Shown in pieces: positions 25,586-32,118 of a stretch of DNA of 64,000 nucleotides; within the stretch, counting starts at the first letter, position 1, and each line of letters opens with the position of its first letter. The position numbers were made by a program, and so were the translations under genes. This DNA comes from Candidatus Eremiobacterota bacterium (GTDB lineage: Bacteria > Vulcanimicrobiota > Vulcanimicrobiia > Vulcanimicrobiales > Vulcanimicrobiaceae): positions 1 through 64,000 of the forward strand of contig JAFAKB010000025.1 in the NCBI GenBank assembly GCA_019235885.1. The letters run 5' to 3'. A model generated the notes under the pieces. That model saw only the letters and a list, made by a program, of their open reading frames with translations, was not told the DNA's origin and did not search any database.

Positions 25586-26461
25586 ATGCAAAAGGCCACC
25601 GCCAAGCGGCGAACCCCTGCCTTGGTCAATCTGATCGGGCTCTCCGTGGTACACCTGGGCGCGCTGTGCGCCCTCATCCCAGGCACGTTCCACTGGAGCG
25701 CGCTGATCGTCTTGGCGGTGCTCTACTACACGACCGGCGCGTGGGGCGTGTGCTTGTGCTACCACCGCGTGCTCACCCACCGCAGCCTGAAACTCTGGAA
25801 GCCGCTCGAGTACGTGACCGCGGTGTTCGGGGTGCTGGCGATGCAAGGCGGTCCGATCGACTGGATATCGACGCACCGCAAGCACCACGCGCACACCGAC
25901 AAGGAAGGCGATCCGCACGACATCCACAAGGGCGTGCTGTGGGCGCACATGGAGTGGCTCTACAAGCGCAACGAGGCGATGCTGAGCATGGACGAGCAGC
26001 TGCGGCTCGCGCCCGACCTCGCGAACGACCGGTTCTACCGTTTTCTCGAAGCGACGAACATCTGGTGGACGGTCGCGCTCGGCGTGGTGTTGCTCGCCGT
26101 CGGCGGCTGGTCGTGGCTGATCTGGGGTGTCTTCGTGCGGGTCGTCATCACCTACCACATCACCTGGCTCGTGAACAGCGCGGCGCACTACAGCGGGTAT
26201 CAGAGCTTCCGCACCGGCGACAAGTCGACGAACAACTGGTGGGTCGCGATCCTGGCCTGGGGCGAAGGCTGGCACAACAACCACCACGCGTTCCCGTTCA
26301 GCGCGCGCCACGGCCTGCGCTGGTTCGAGTTCGACGCGACCTGGTGGACGATCAAGGTGCTGGCCTGGCTGAAGCTCGCGCGCGACATCAAGCTCCCGAC
26401 GCCGCAGATGGTGCAGCGCCTCTCCATCCGCACCCCGCAAATCCAGCGCAAGCGCGCGTAA
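25586..26461 (+). CDS. Acyl-lipid/acyl-CoA delta-9-type fatty acid desaturase
   Basis: 291 residues with four membrane helices and all three His boxes in order: HRVLTH, HRKHHAH and HNNHHAF. This is the membrane di-iron stearoyl-CoA/DesC type, which introduces a cis double bond and so tunes membrane fluidity. ATG 25586 gives a short basic N-terminus. Divergent from the amidohydrolase with 135 bases between. Confidence 0.9.
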   Translation: MQKATAKRRTPALVNLIGLSVVHLGALCALIPGTFHWSALIVLAVLYYTTGAWGVCLCYHRVLTHRSLKLWKPLEYVTAVFGVLAMQGGPIDWISTHRKHHAHTDKEGDPHDIHKGVLWAHMEWLYKRNEAMLSMDEQLRLAPDLANDRFYRFLEATNIWWTVALGVVLLAVGGWSWLIWGVFVRVVITYHITWLVNSAAHYSGYQSFRTGDKSTNNWWVAILAWGEGWHNNHHAFPFSARHGLRWFEFDATWWTIKVLAWLKLARDIKLPTPQMVQRLSIRTPQIQRKRA

Positions 26462-26532
26462 CGCCGGAAGGACCGGTTAGGTAGGGACGAACGCCTCGTA
26501 GTGTGCGCTGCGCAACGCGGGACGATACGTGC

Positions 26533-26739
26533 GTGAACGCCGAAGACCGTCCCGTGGAAGAGCGCCGCAAAGGTGAGGACCGCCGCAAGCTGTACGGCAA
26601 GCCGTTCCTGGCGATGCTCGCCGGCGCGCTCCCCGAAGACCGCCGCAAAGGCGAGCGCCGCAAGAGCCTGTCCGAATCTGCCAAGCAGCGCGCCGAATCG
26701 ATCCCGACGATTCGAGGGGACGACACGGCGTTGGAGTAG
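26533..26739 (+). CDS. Small Arg/Glu-rich protein with a duplicated ERRKGEDRRK motif
   Basis: 68 residues from GTG 26533. The motif EERRKGEDRRK recurs as EDRRKGERRK about 25 residues later, separated by a short hydrophobic stretch (PFLAMLAGAL). The charge pattern suggests RNA, DNA or lipid-headgroup binding. No family recognised; a regular, strongly charged repeat in a small frame supports it as real rather than chance. Confidence 0.5.
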   Translation: MNAEDRPVEERRKGEDRRKLYGKPFLAMLAGALPEDRRKGERRKSLSESAKQRAESIPTIRGDDTALE

Positions 26740-26772
26740 CGCGCCCCCGCCTGAGCGGGTGCTATTCCGGCG

Positions 26773-27402
26773 TTACTTCGCGATCGCGTAGGTGACCGTT
26801 TCGCTGACGGGGACGGACATCATGAGCGTCTCGGTGTCGATCGCGAATACGCCGCCGAATGGGCCTGCGCGCGGACAACCGTCGCTCTCCGCCACGGCGA
26901 GGCGTTCGCCGAGATGGACCGATCCGTTGGCGGCGATCGCTTCCGCGCGCCGCCGGGCGTCGGCGAGCGCGGACTCGCGCGCCCGTTGCTCGATCGGCGG
27001 GCAGTCGCCAGCGAGGCCATAGAACTGAGCCCTCGTCAGGGCGACGAACGACGCGAACTGCGGCGGCACGTTTGCGCCCAGCTGCGAGACCGCGTGGGTA
27101 ACGGCGTCGACCTTCGCTCGCGTCAGCCCGGTCAGATGACCGTGGACGACGATCATCTGCGCATTGCCCATCAGCCCGGTGTCCGCGGAAGCATCCGTCA
27201 CGCCGGCGGCTTTCAGCCGCGAGGCCATATAGCTGCCGTCGTCTCCGGCCAACCGGTTCATCGAGACACGCACGACGACGGTCGACACGGCCGCCGACGC
27301 GGTCCCGTTGCCGGTGACCGTGATCCCTTGCTGCGGCGGCGTCTGCGCGCCCGCGCCGACTGGAACACAGATCAAGAGCAACGTCGCGAGAACCGGCTTC
27401 AT
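26773..27402 (-). CDS. Secreted SIMPL-domain (DUF541) protein, copy 1
   Basis: 209 residues with signal peptide (KPVLATLLLICVPVGAGA) and the SIMPL start ITVTGNGTASAAVSTVVVRVSM. SIMPL/DUF541 proteins form periplasmic or surface oligomers; some affect oxidative stress or immune signalling. Copy 2 at 29618-30244 is very similar along its whole length, also at DNA level, so this is a recent-looking duplication. The tRNA-Sec gene lies 45 bases upstream in the same orientation. Confidence 0.85.
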   Translation of the reverse strand: MKPVLATLLLICVPVGAGAQTPPQQGITVTGNGTASAAVSTVVVRVSMNRLAGDDGSYMASRLKAAGVTDASADTGLMGNAQMIVVHGHLTGLTRAKVDAVTHAVSQLGANVPPQFASFVALTRAQFYGLAGDCPPIEQRARESALADARRRAEAIAANGSVHLGERLAVAESDGCPRAGPFGGVFAIDTETLMMSVPVSETVTYAIAK

Positions 27403-27447
27403 CGAGCACCTCCGGGCATCAGGGAACCACGGCCGCGCAGCAGCGCG

Positions 27448-27541
27448 TGGCGGGAACGTGTCGGAATCGAACCGACCAGCCGCCTTGCGACGGCCTCACC
27501 GGTTTTGAAGACCGGGCGAGCCACCAGACCCGTACGCTCCC
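27448..27541 (-). tRNA. selC: Selenocysteine tRNA (anticodon UCA)
   Basis: On the minus strand an 8-base acceptor (GGGAGCGT with ACGTTCCC, one G-U) is followed by a D-arm region, an anticodon stem CCGGT/ACCGG with loop CTTCAAA (anticodon UCA, plus-strand 27506-27508), a long variable arm (GCCGTC, GCAA loop, GGCGGC), and a T-arm GTCGG-TTCGATT-CCGAC. Discriminator G and encoded CCA complete it. The extended acceptor, long variable arm and UCA are diagnostic for tRNA-Sec. selA, selB, selD and selenoproteins are not in this window. Confidence 0.93.
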
Positions 27542-27547
27542 ATACCG

Positions 27548-27574
27548 CCTATACCGATTTTCGCGAAACCCCAA
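27548..27574 (-). promoter_or_regulatory. Possible promoter of the tRNA-Sec gene
   Basis: Minus strand TATAGG (27548-27553) lies seven bases before the tRNA 5' end, with a -35-like TTGGGG at 27569-27574, 15 bases upstream. Spacing is shorter than ideal. Confidence 0.35.
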
Positions 27575-27747
27575 GACGGCCGAATAACGTCAGCTAATTG
27601 ACTACTACGACCGAGTCGCGCTCGCGCTCCTTTGCCGAGATCACACGATGGCAATATCCGCGACTCTTACATTAGTGCGAGTGATGTGTCCTTCTGCCCT
27701 CGCGCGAGATTTCGGTTCCTGCAGTCTGGTCGCATGACCGAACCGTA

Positions 27748-28332
27748 TCAGGGTTCACCTTGTCGAACGAGTCTGTCGGAGGGAAATGCGCTAATGTTCG
27801 AACCGCCGAAGGCCGGTGCTTGTATTTCGAAATCGCTGCCAACGCTTTCCATGTCCGCACCGTGCGTCATAAGATCTGCTTGAAGTTCAACCGGCAATGG
27901 TGGTCTCCACGCAACATCCGCATTGCGGGAAATCGCCGCGTCTTCGTAAGGGTTGTCAAAGGTAAGATTTACGTTTTCCCACGAGTCGTGATATCTTTCG
28001 GGAAGAAATTTCTTTATCGCGAACAGAGTCGGGCGGCGATCACCGAACGCAGATCGTTGAATGAGAATATCTTCTGGGACGATGACCCCTCTTTTGCGAA
28101 GTTCGTCCGGATTTAGCAATACCGCTTTTACGAAAACAGGCCTTACTTCCGGTGGAAGCGCATTCATTTCCTCGCAAACAGCTACAAATGAGTCTGTAGT
28201 GACGAACGAAATCAGGTCCTCATATGATTCGTTCATCGCGCGAGTCAGTTCATCTCGATCGTAACTGCGACTAGAATAATACATTTCACCATTCCTGCCT
28301 GGAACGAAGTGGTTGCCTTTAAGTTGGCGCAA
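27748..28332 (-). CDS. Unknown protein sharing a module with its neighbour
   Basis: 194 residues, TTG start at 28332 (ATG 28284 region possible). The stretch NPDELRKRGVIVPEDILIQ, followed by a strand-like RRPTLFAIKKFLP, aligns with SVDALRKAGIDLPSDMRVSS of the upstream gene. The layout resembles the nitrile-hydratase-alpha-like leader (NHLP) used by some RiPP precursors, but this is a visual comparison. Lower-GC codon use than the genome core. Fourteen bases separate the two genes, which share one promoter. Confidence 0.55.
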   Translation of the reverse strand: MRQLKGNHFVPGRNGEMYYSSRSYDRDELTRAMNESYEDLISFVTTDSFVAVCEEMNALPPEVRPVFVKAVLLNPDELRKRGVIVPEDILIQRSAFGDRRPTLFAIKKFLPERYHDSWENVNLTFDNPYEDAAISRNADVAWRPPLPVELQADLMTHGADMESVGSDFEIQAPAFGGSNISAFPSDRLVRQGEP

Positions 28333-28346
28333 ACATGTTCATCGCG

Positions 28347-28982
28347 CTAAGTCGAAGCGCCAGCGCAACCACATACCGTGGCTGCACCAGCACCTGCGCA
28401 GGCTCCGAACCCCATCGGTCCCGATACAGGGGCGCCGAGGTTTCCTGTGCCAGGCAAGCGATGTTGCATGGCTAGACGCCAGAAATACGAGTCCCGATCA
28501 AACAAATCGATGGGCGCCTGACCGGCGGAATTCTGAAGGAATTGCACGACCGGATTGGGTTTTTGCCCGGAGTAGTCATCCCCAAATTCGATCGCGGCCG
28601 GCCAGCCCGATTCAAAATATCTGCTCGAGACTCTCATGTCGCTTGGCAGATCTATACCTGCCTTACGTAGCGCGTCGACGGAAAGGCGTTTTGATGCTTC
28701 AAGCAAGCGCTGCTCAGGGGGCGCACCCCTTACCTTTTGTAGTTGTTGGAGCAATTCCGGCGAGGTCATTACCTGCGCCAGCTGCCTTGTAATCGTTCTC
28801 AACCGGTCGGCGCTCAATGCAGCCGCAGCCGCACTCGGCGCTCCGTCTGCGAGTATCGCTGCTCCGGCTGCGGTGATCGCACCGATGACCGCACGGCGCG
28901 ATGGCATTCTCGCCTTTACTTGCGTTCTTTCTTTCGCGCCGACCGCGAGATTTGCGTGTTCATGCGAGGTCGACTCTGCCAT
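28347..28982 (-). CDS. Candidate leader-bearing precursor protein with Cys/Gly/Ala-rich C-terminus
   Basis: 211 residues. A basic N-terminus contains PSRRAVIGAITAAGAAI, a Tat-like or Sec-like signal. Next comes a helical segment, then SVDALRKAGIDLPSDMRVSS, similar in position and sequence to NHLP leaders and to the neighbouring protein. The last 20 residues are strikingly biased: GFGACAGAGAATV then CGCAGAST, with three Cys in a Gly/Ala background, like a core peptide for thioether or azole formation. No modifying enzyme is visible nearby. A structural Cys-rich tail is the main alternative. Confidence 0.5.
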   Translation of the reverse strand: MAESTSHEHANLAVGAKERTQVKARMPSRRAVIGAITAAGAAILADGAPSAAAAALSADRLRTITRQLAQVMTSPELLQQLQKVRGAPPEQRLLEASKRLSVDALRKAGIDLPSDMRVSSRYFESGWPAAIEFGDDYSGQKPNPVVQFLQNSAGQAPIDLFDRDSYFWRLAMQHRLPGTGNLGAPVSGPMGFGACAGAGAATVCGCAGAST

Positions 28983-29023
28983 TATATCCGGCCTTCTGCG
29001 CGAGGAGGTTTTGTTAGAGCTTT

Positions 29024-29053
29024 ATTCTAGCACACGCTCGGCTTTACCGGCAA
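29024..29053 (-). promoter_or_regulatory. Sigma-70-like promoter for the two-gene lower-GC unit
   Basis: Minus strand TTGCCG (29048-29053), 18-base spacer, TAGAAT (29024-29029). The -10 hexamer ends about 40 bases before the ATG at 28982. It is the clearest -35/-10 pair seen in the window. Confidence 0.5.
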
Positions 29054-29204
29054 AGAGATTTATCGGCTCGCCGTGCCCTTAGTAGCACGAGGTTCTTATA
29101 TCCGTGCACCTGCTTGGCGAAGGAAATCGCCGCTCGCGCAAGCGCTTCGCCGGGCCACGACGGCGTTAGCGCGCTAGGCTTGCTATATCAGGCGCTAACT
29201 ATAG

Positions 29205-29525
29205 AGACGGGCGGAAATCCAGCACCTTGGCAGCAAAGAGGACCAAGTTCTCGGAGCGCAATTCACGCGGCTAGGACCAGTCTCCGAGAAGTTCAGCTTG
29301 ACCTGGGATGCGTATCTGCTCGACGGCACGACGAAGATTCCGGTCCTGCTCGACGATCGAAAGTATCCGGTCGCCGGTACGCACGCGTGGCCGAAAGCGA
29401 TGACCCTTGCGGCTGGACAGCAATACGCCACCTGGGCAAAATTTGAAGATCCCGGTGCCGACACGAAGACGATCACGGTTGTGATTCCAGGCGCCGACCC
29501 GTTCGAAAACGTTCCGATCTCCTAG
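29205..29525 (+). pseudogene. Remnant: C-terminal fragment of a secreted-type beta-rich protein
   Basis: Open frame from 29205 with no good start; a TTG at 29298 would give 75 residues. The coding character is good (LTWDAYLLDGTTKIPVLLDD; FEDPGADTKTITVVIPGA) and reads like the last beta-strands of a larger domain. Upstream sequence is closed by a stop at 29202 and has no matching frame, so the 5' part appears lost. Sits between the lower-GC unit and SIMPL copy 2. Confidence 0.35.
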
Positions 29526-29540
29526 CGCGCTTTCGCTAGG
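29521..29540 (+). terminator. Stem-loop at the end of the remnant gene
   Basis: CCTAGCG at 29521-29527 pairs with CGCTAGG at 29534-29540 around a six-base loop; the stop codon of the remnant lies in the stem. No T-run. Confidence 0.4.
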
Positions 29541-29578
29541 TCGCGCCGGCTCTTCGCGCGCAGTAGGTTCTACCGGCA

Positions 29579-29605
29579 GCCGCTGGTGCTCATCGATCTG
29601 ACGAG
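29579..29605 (+). repeat. Displaced fragment of the racemase-family gene
   Basis: 27 bases match 30488-30514 with one mismatch; the exact core is GTGCTCATCGATCTGACGAG. In the intact gene it encodes PLVLIDLTS. Here it is noncoding, next to the 3' end of SIMPL copy 2. Confidence 0.6.
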
Positions 29606-29617
29606 TTCTGCGCTGCG

Positions 29618-30244
29618 CTACCTCGCCAGCGTGTAGGTGACGGTTTCGCTCACTGGGACGGACATCGAGAGCGTCTCGGTGTCGATCGCGAACGTGCCGC
29701 CGAACGGCCCCGCGCGCGGGCAACCGCCGCTCTCGACGACCGTGAGGCGCTCGCCGAGGTGGACCGCGCCGTTGGCGGCGATCGCTTCCGCGCGGCGCCG
29801 TGCGTCGGCGAGTGCGGCCTCGCGCGCACGCTGCTCGATCGCCGGACAGTCGGTCGCGAGCCCGTAATAATGCACTCCGCTCAGAGCGACGAGGGATGCG
29901 AACTGCGGCGGCACGTTCGAGCCGAACTGCGAGGCGGCCCGCGTGACGGCGTCGAGCTTTGCCTTCGTCAAGCCGGTCACATGGCCGTGCACGACGATCA
30001 GCTGAGGACCGCCCGCCATTGCCGGTTCCGCCGTTGCATCTGCCACGCCGGCCGCTTTGAGACGCGCGACCATATAGCTTCCGTCGTCTCCGGCGAATCT
30101 GTTCATCGACACGCGCACGATGGCGCTCGAAACGACCGCCGACGCGCTCCCGTTGCCGGTTACCGTGATTCCCTGTGGCGAGGTCTGCGCGCTCGCGGCA
30201 AGCGGCACACCGACGATGATCAGCGACGCAAGAGCGCGTTTCAT
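29618..30244 (-). CDS. Secreted SIMPL-domain (DUF541) protein, copy 2
   Basis: 208 residues, signal peptide KRALASLIIVGVPLAASA, then ITVTGNGSASAVVSSAIVRVSM. Near-identical plan to copy 1, including the C-terminal GPFGGTFAIDTETLSMSVPV segment and the Cys pair DCPAIEQ/GGCPRAG, which may form a disulphide. The codon use of this copy is typical of the genome. Divergent from the racemase-family gene with about 150 bases between. Confidence 0.85.
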   Translation of the reverse strand: MKRALASLIIVGVPLAASAQTSPQGITVTGNGSASAVVSSAIVRVSMNRFAGDDGSYMVARLKAAGVADATAEPAMAGGPQLIVVHGHVTGLTKAKLDAVTRAASQFGSNVPPQFASLVALSGVHYYGLATDCPAIEQRAREAALADARRRAEAIAANGAVHLGERLTVVESGGCPRAGPFGGTFAIDTETLSMSVPVSETVTYTLAR

Positions 30245-30392
30245 TCAGAAACCTCCCGGCCTGAGGAGCAACTATCGTTTTCCAGCCGGTTCGAGTGTCC
30301 TTGTCCAACCGGGTCGTGAACGAGCCGGCGGCCGCGCCGGCGAACCGGCCGTAACCGGGAGAGTCTACCGCCGGCATCGCACCTCGCATCCC

Positions 30393-31463
30393 ATGAGCGA
30401 CCTCACCATTCGCAGTGTCCGGGCTCGTGGGCTCGACCTCACGCTGCAGAAGCCGGTCGAGACCGCGAGCGGGGTGATGCGGTCGGCGCCGCTAGTGCTC
30501 ATCGATCTGACGAGCGACGAAGGGATCGTCGGAAAGAGTTACGTGCGGTGCTACACGCCGGTTGGGCTGAAGCCGCTCGTGACGCTGATCGAGAATCTCG
30601 AGCCGCTGCTGAAAGGCGATGCGGCCGTGCCGTTCGCGGTCGAGGCGAAGCTGCAGCGGCACTTCCGGCTCCTGGGGCCGCAAGGGTTGACCGGGATCGC
30701 GATGGCGGGGATCGACATGGCGCTGTGGGACGCGCGCGCGAAGGCGTGCGGCGTTCCGCTGGTGACGCTGCTCGGCGGCGCGCCGAAGCCGATCCCGGCC
30801 TACGCGAGCCTGCGCACGATGAGCCCGGACGGTGCCGCTACTGAAGCCACCGAGCTGATCGCGCTCGGGTTCGACGCGATCAAAGTGAAGGTCGGGCGCA
30901 GCGATCTGGCCGCGGATCTCGAAACGATTCGTGCGGTGCGGCGCGCGATCGGCGATTCCGCGAAGCTGATGGTGGACTACAATCAAAGCCTCTCGGTGCC
31001 GGATGCGATCGAGCGCGCGCGCATTCTCGACGACGAAGGGCTGTACTGGATCGAAGAGCCGACGCGCGCCGACGACTACGAAGGCCATGCGCGCATCGCC
31101 GCAGCGGCGAAGACGCCGATCCAGCTGGGCGAGAACTGGTGGGGACCGCACGACATGGCGAAGTCGATCGCCGCGCGCGCTTCCGACCACGCCATGCTGG
31201 ACGTGATGAAGCTCGGCGGCGTCACCGGCTGGGTGCGCGCCGCCGCGCTCGCCGAAGCCGCGAGCCTCCCCGCATCGAGCCATACGTTTCCGGAATTCAG
31301 CGCGCACCTGCTCGCCGTCACGCCGACGGCACTCTATCTCGAATATCTCGACCACGCCGGCCCGATCTTGCAGCAGCCCGTCGAGCTGAAGGACGGTCAC
31401 GTCGTGATCCCGGACCGCCCGGGCACCGGCTTGGAATGGGACGAGAAATCTCTCGCCGGTTAG
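30393..31463 (+). CDS. Enolase-superfamily enzyme, mandelate racemase/muconate lactonizing type
   Basis: 356 residues. MR-subgroup catalytic set is complete: Lys164-x-Lys166 (IKVKVG), metal ligands Asp195 (VDYNQ), Glu221 (WIEEPT) and Glu247 (LGENWW), and His297 in ASSHTF. This pattern abstracts the alpha-proton of a carboxylate; mandelate racemase itself uses Lys166 and His297. Substrate is not determined, sugar-acid or mandelate-like. Its TAG overlaps the convergent stop of the RraB-like gene (shared TTAG). Confidence 0.87.
   Translation: MSDLTIRSVRARGLDLTLQKPVETASGVMRSAPLVLIDLTSDEGIVGKSYVRCYTPVGLKPLVTLIENLEPLLKGDAAVPFAVEAKLQRHFRLLGPQGLTGIAMAGIDMALWDARAKACGVPLVTLLGGAPKPIPAYASLRTMSPDGAATEATELIALGFDAIKVKVGRSDLAADLETIRAVRRAIGDSAKLMVDYNQSLSVPDAIERARILDDEGLYWIEEPTRADDYEGHARIAAAAKTPIQLGENWWGPHDMAKSIAARASDHAMLDVMKLGGVTGWVRAAALAEAASLPASSHTFPEFSAHLLAVTPTALYLEYLDHAGPILQQPVELKDGHVVIPDRPGTGLEWDEKSLAG
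30488..30514 (+). repeat. Parent copy of the 27-base fragment repeated at 29579
   Basis: Lies inside the 5' part of the racemase-family gene. 26 of 27 bases match the displaced copy. Confidence 0.6.
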
Positions 31464-32023
31464 CGTTGGAGTTGTGCCTCCCAGCCGTCGTACCGGCCGT
31501 GATACTTCACGACGAGCTCGTCGAAGATCGGTCGGGTATCGCGAAACGTCTGGAGCGACGGAACCGCCGTCTTCTCGGCGATGACCGCCCAATCATTGTA
31601 CGCACGTCCGTCCGAGAGTTTCCCGAGTGGTGCCTCGACCCAAGCATGATACCCGTACGCGCGCAGCGTCAGCGCAACTGCTCCGGCTTCGCGCTCCGTC
31701 GGCATGTAGAAATAGTGACGGATGTTCGTCGGCCGCGAGACGTCCGAGCCCGCTTTTCGGAGCGCGGCGATCACCGCGCGGTCGGCCGCGTCGGTACCGC
31801 GCGGCACCGGGCCGATTCGCTGGACGACCGGCGCGTTGCCCGACCCGTTGCCCGGTTGCGCGACGTAGATGGCCGGATCGTCCGCGCCCGCATCGTGCGA
31901 CGGGGCGGCGGTTCGCTGCGAAACCGGCGTATCGTTGGGGCTCACGCTTGTTCGCGTGGTGACCACGCCGGCCACGATCAAGAGCGCGACGAAAAACAGG
32001 ATTCCGAGTACCGACGGCCTCAT
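31460..32023 (-). CDS. Membrane-anchored RraB-like (ribonuclease E inhibitor B) protein
   Basis: 187 residues. N-terminal anchor or signal (SVLGILFFVALLIVAGVVTT), a Ser/Pro/Asp-rich linker, then a domain resembling RraB: IRHYFYMPTEREAGAVALTL, YNDWAVIAEK and the ending KYHGRYDGWEAQL, where YDGWE is the hallmark. E. coli RraB is cytosolic and binds RNase E; here a membrane segment puts the domain probably outside, so another role is likely. Convergent stop overlap with the racemase-family gene. Confidence 0.65.
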   Translation of the reverse strand: MRPSVLGILFFVALLIVAGVVTTRTSVSPNDTPVSQRTAAPSHDAGADDPAIYVAQPGNGSGNAPVVQRIGPVPRGTDAADRAVIAALRKAGSDVSRPTNIRHYFYMPTEREAGAVALTLRAYGYHAWVEAPLGKLSDGRAYNDWAVIAEKTAVPSLQTFRDTRPIFDELVVKYHGRYDGWEAQLQR

Positions 32024-32118
32024 CGCCGTTGAACGAGCTCCTCCGAAGCGGTTTCTTTGTTTCCGCTGTTCGCGCAGTACCGGCAGGCACCTTGACCAAG
32101 CATGGTGGAGCTAACCGC

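Noticed and set aside
28332-28347. The two NHLP-like proteins as a single frameshifted gene
   Set aside because: The upstream protein ends in a coherent Cys-rich tail with a stop, and each protein has its own copy of the module, so two genes fit better.
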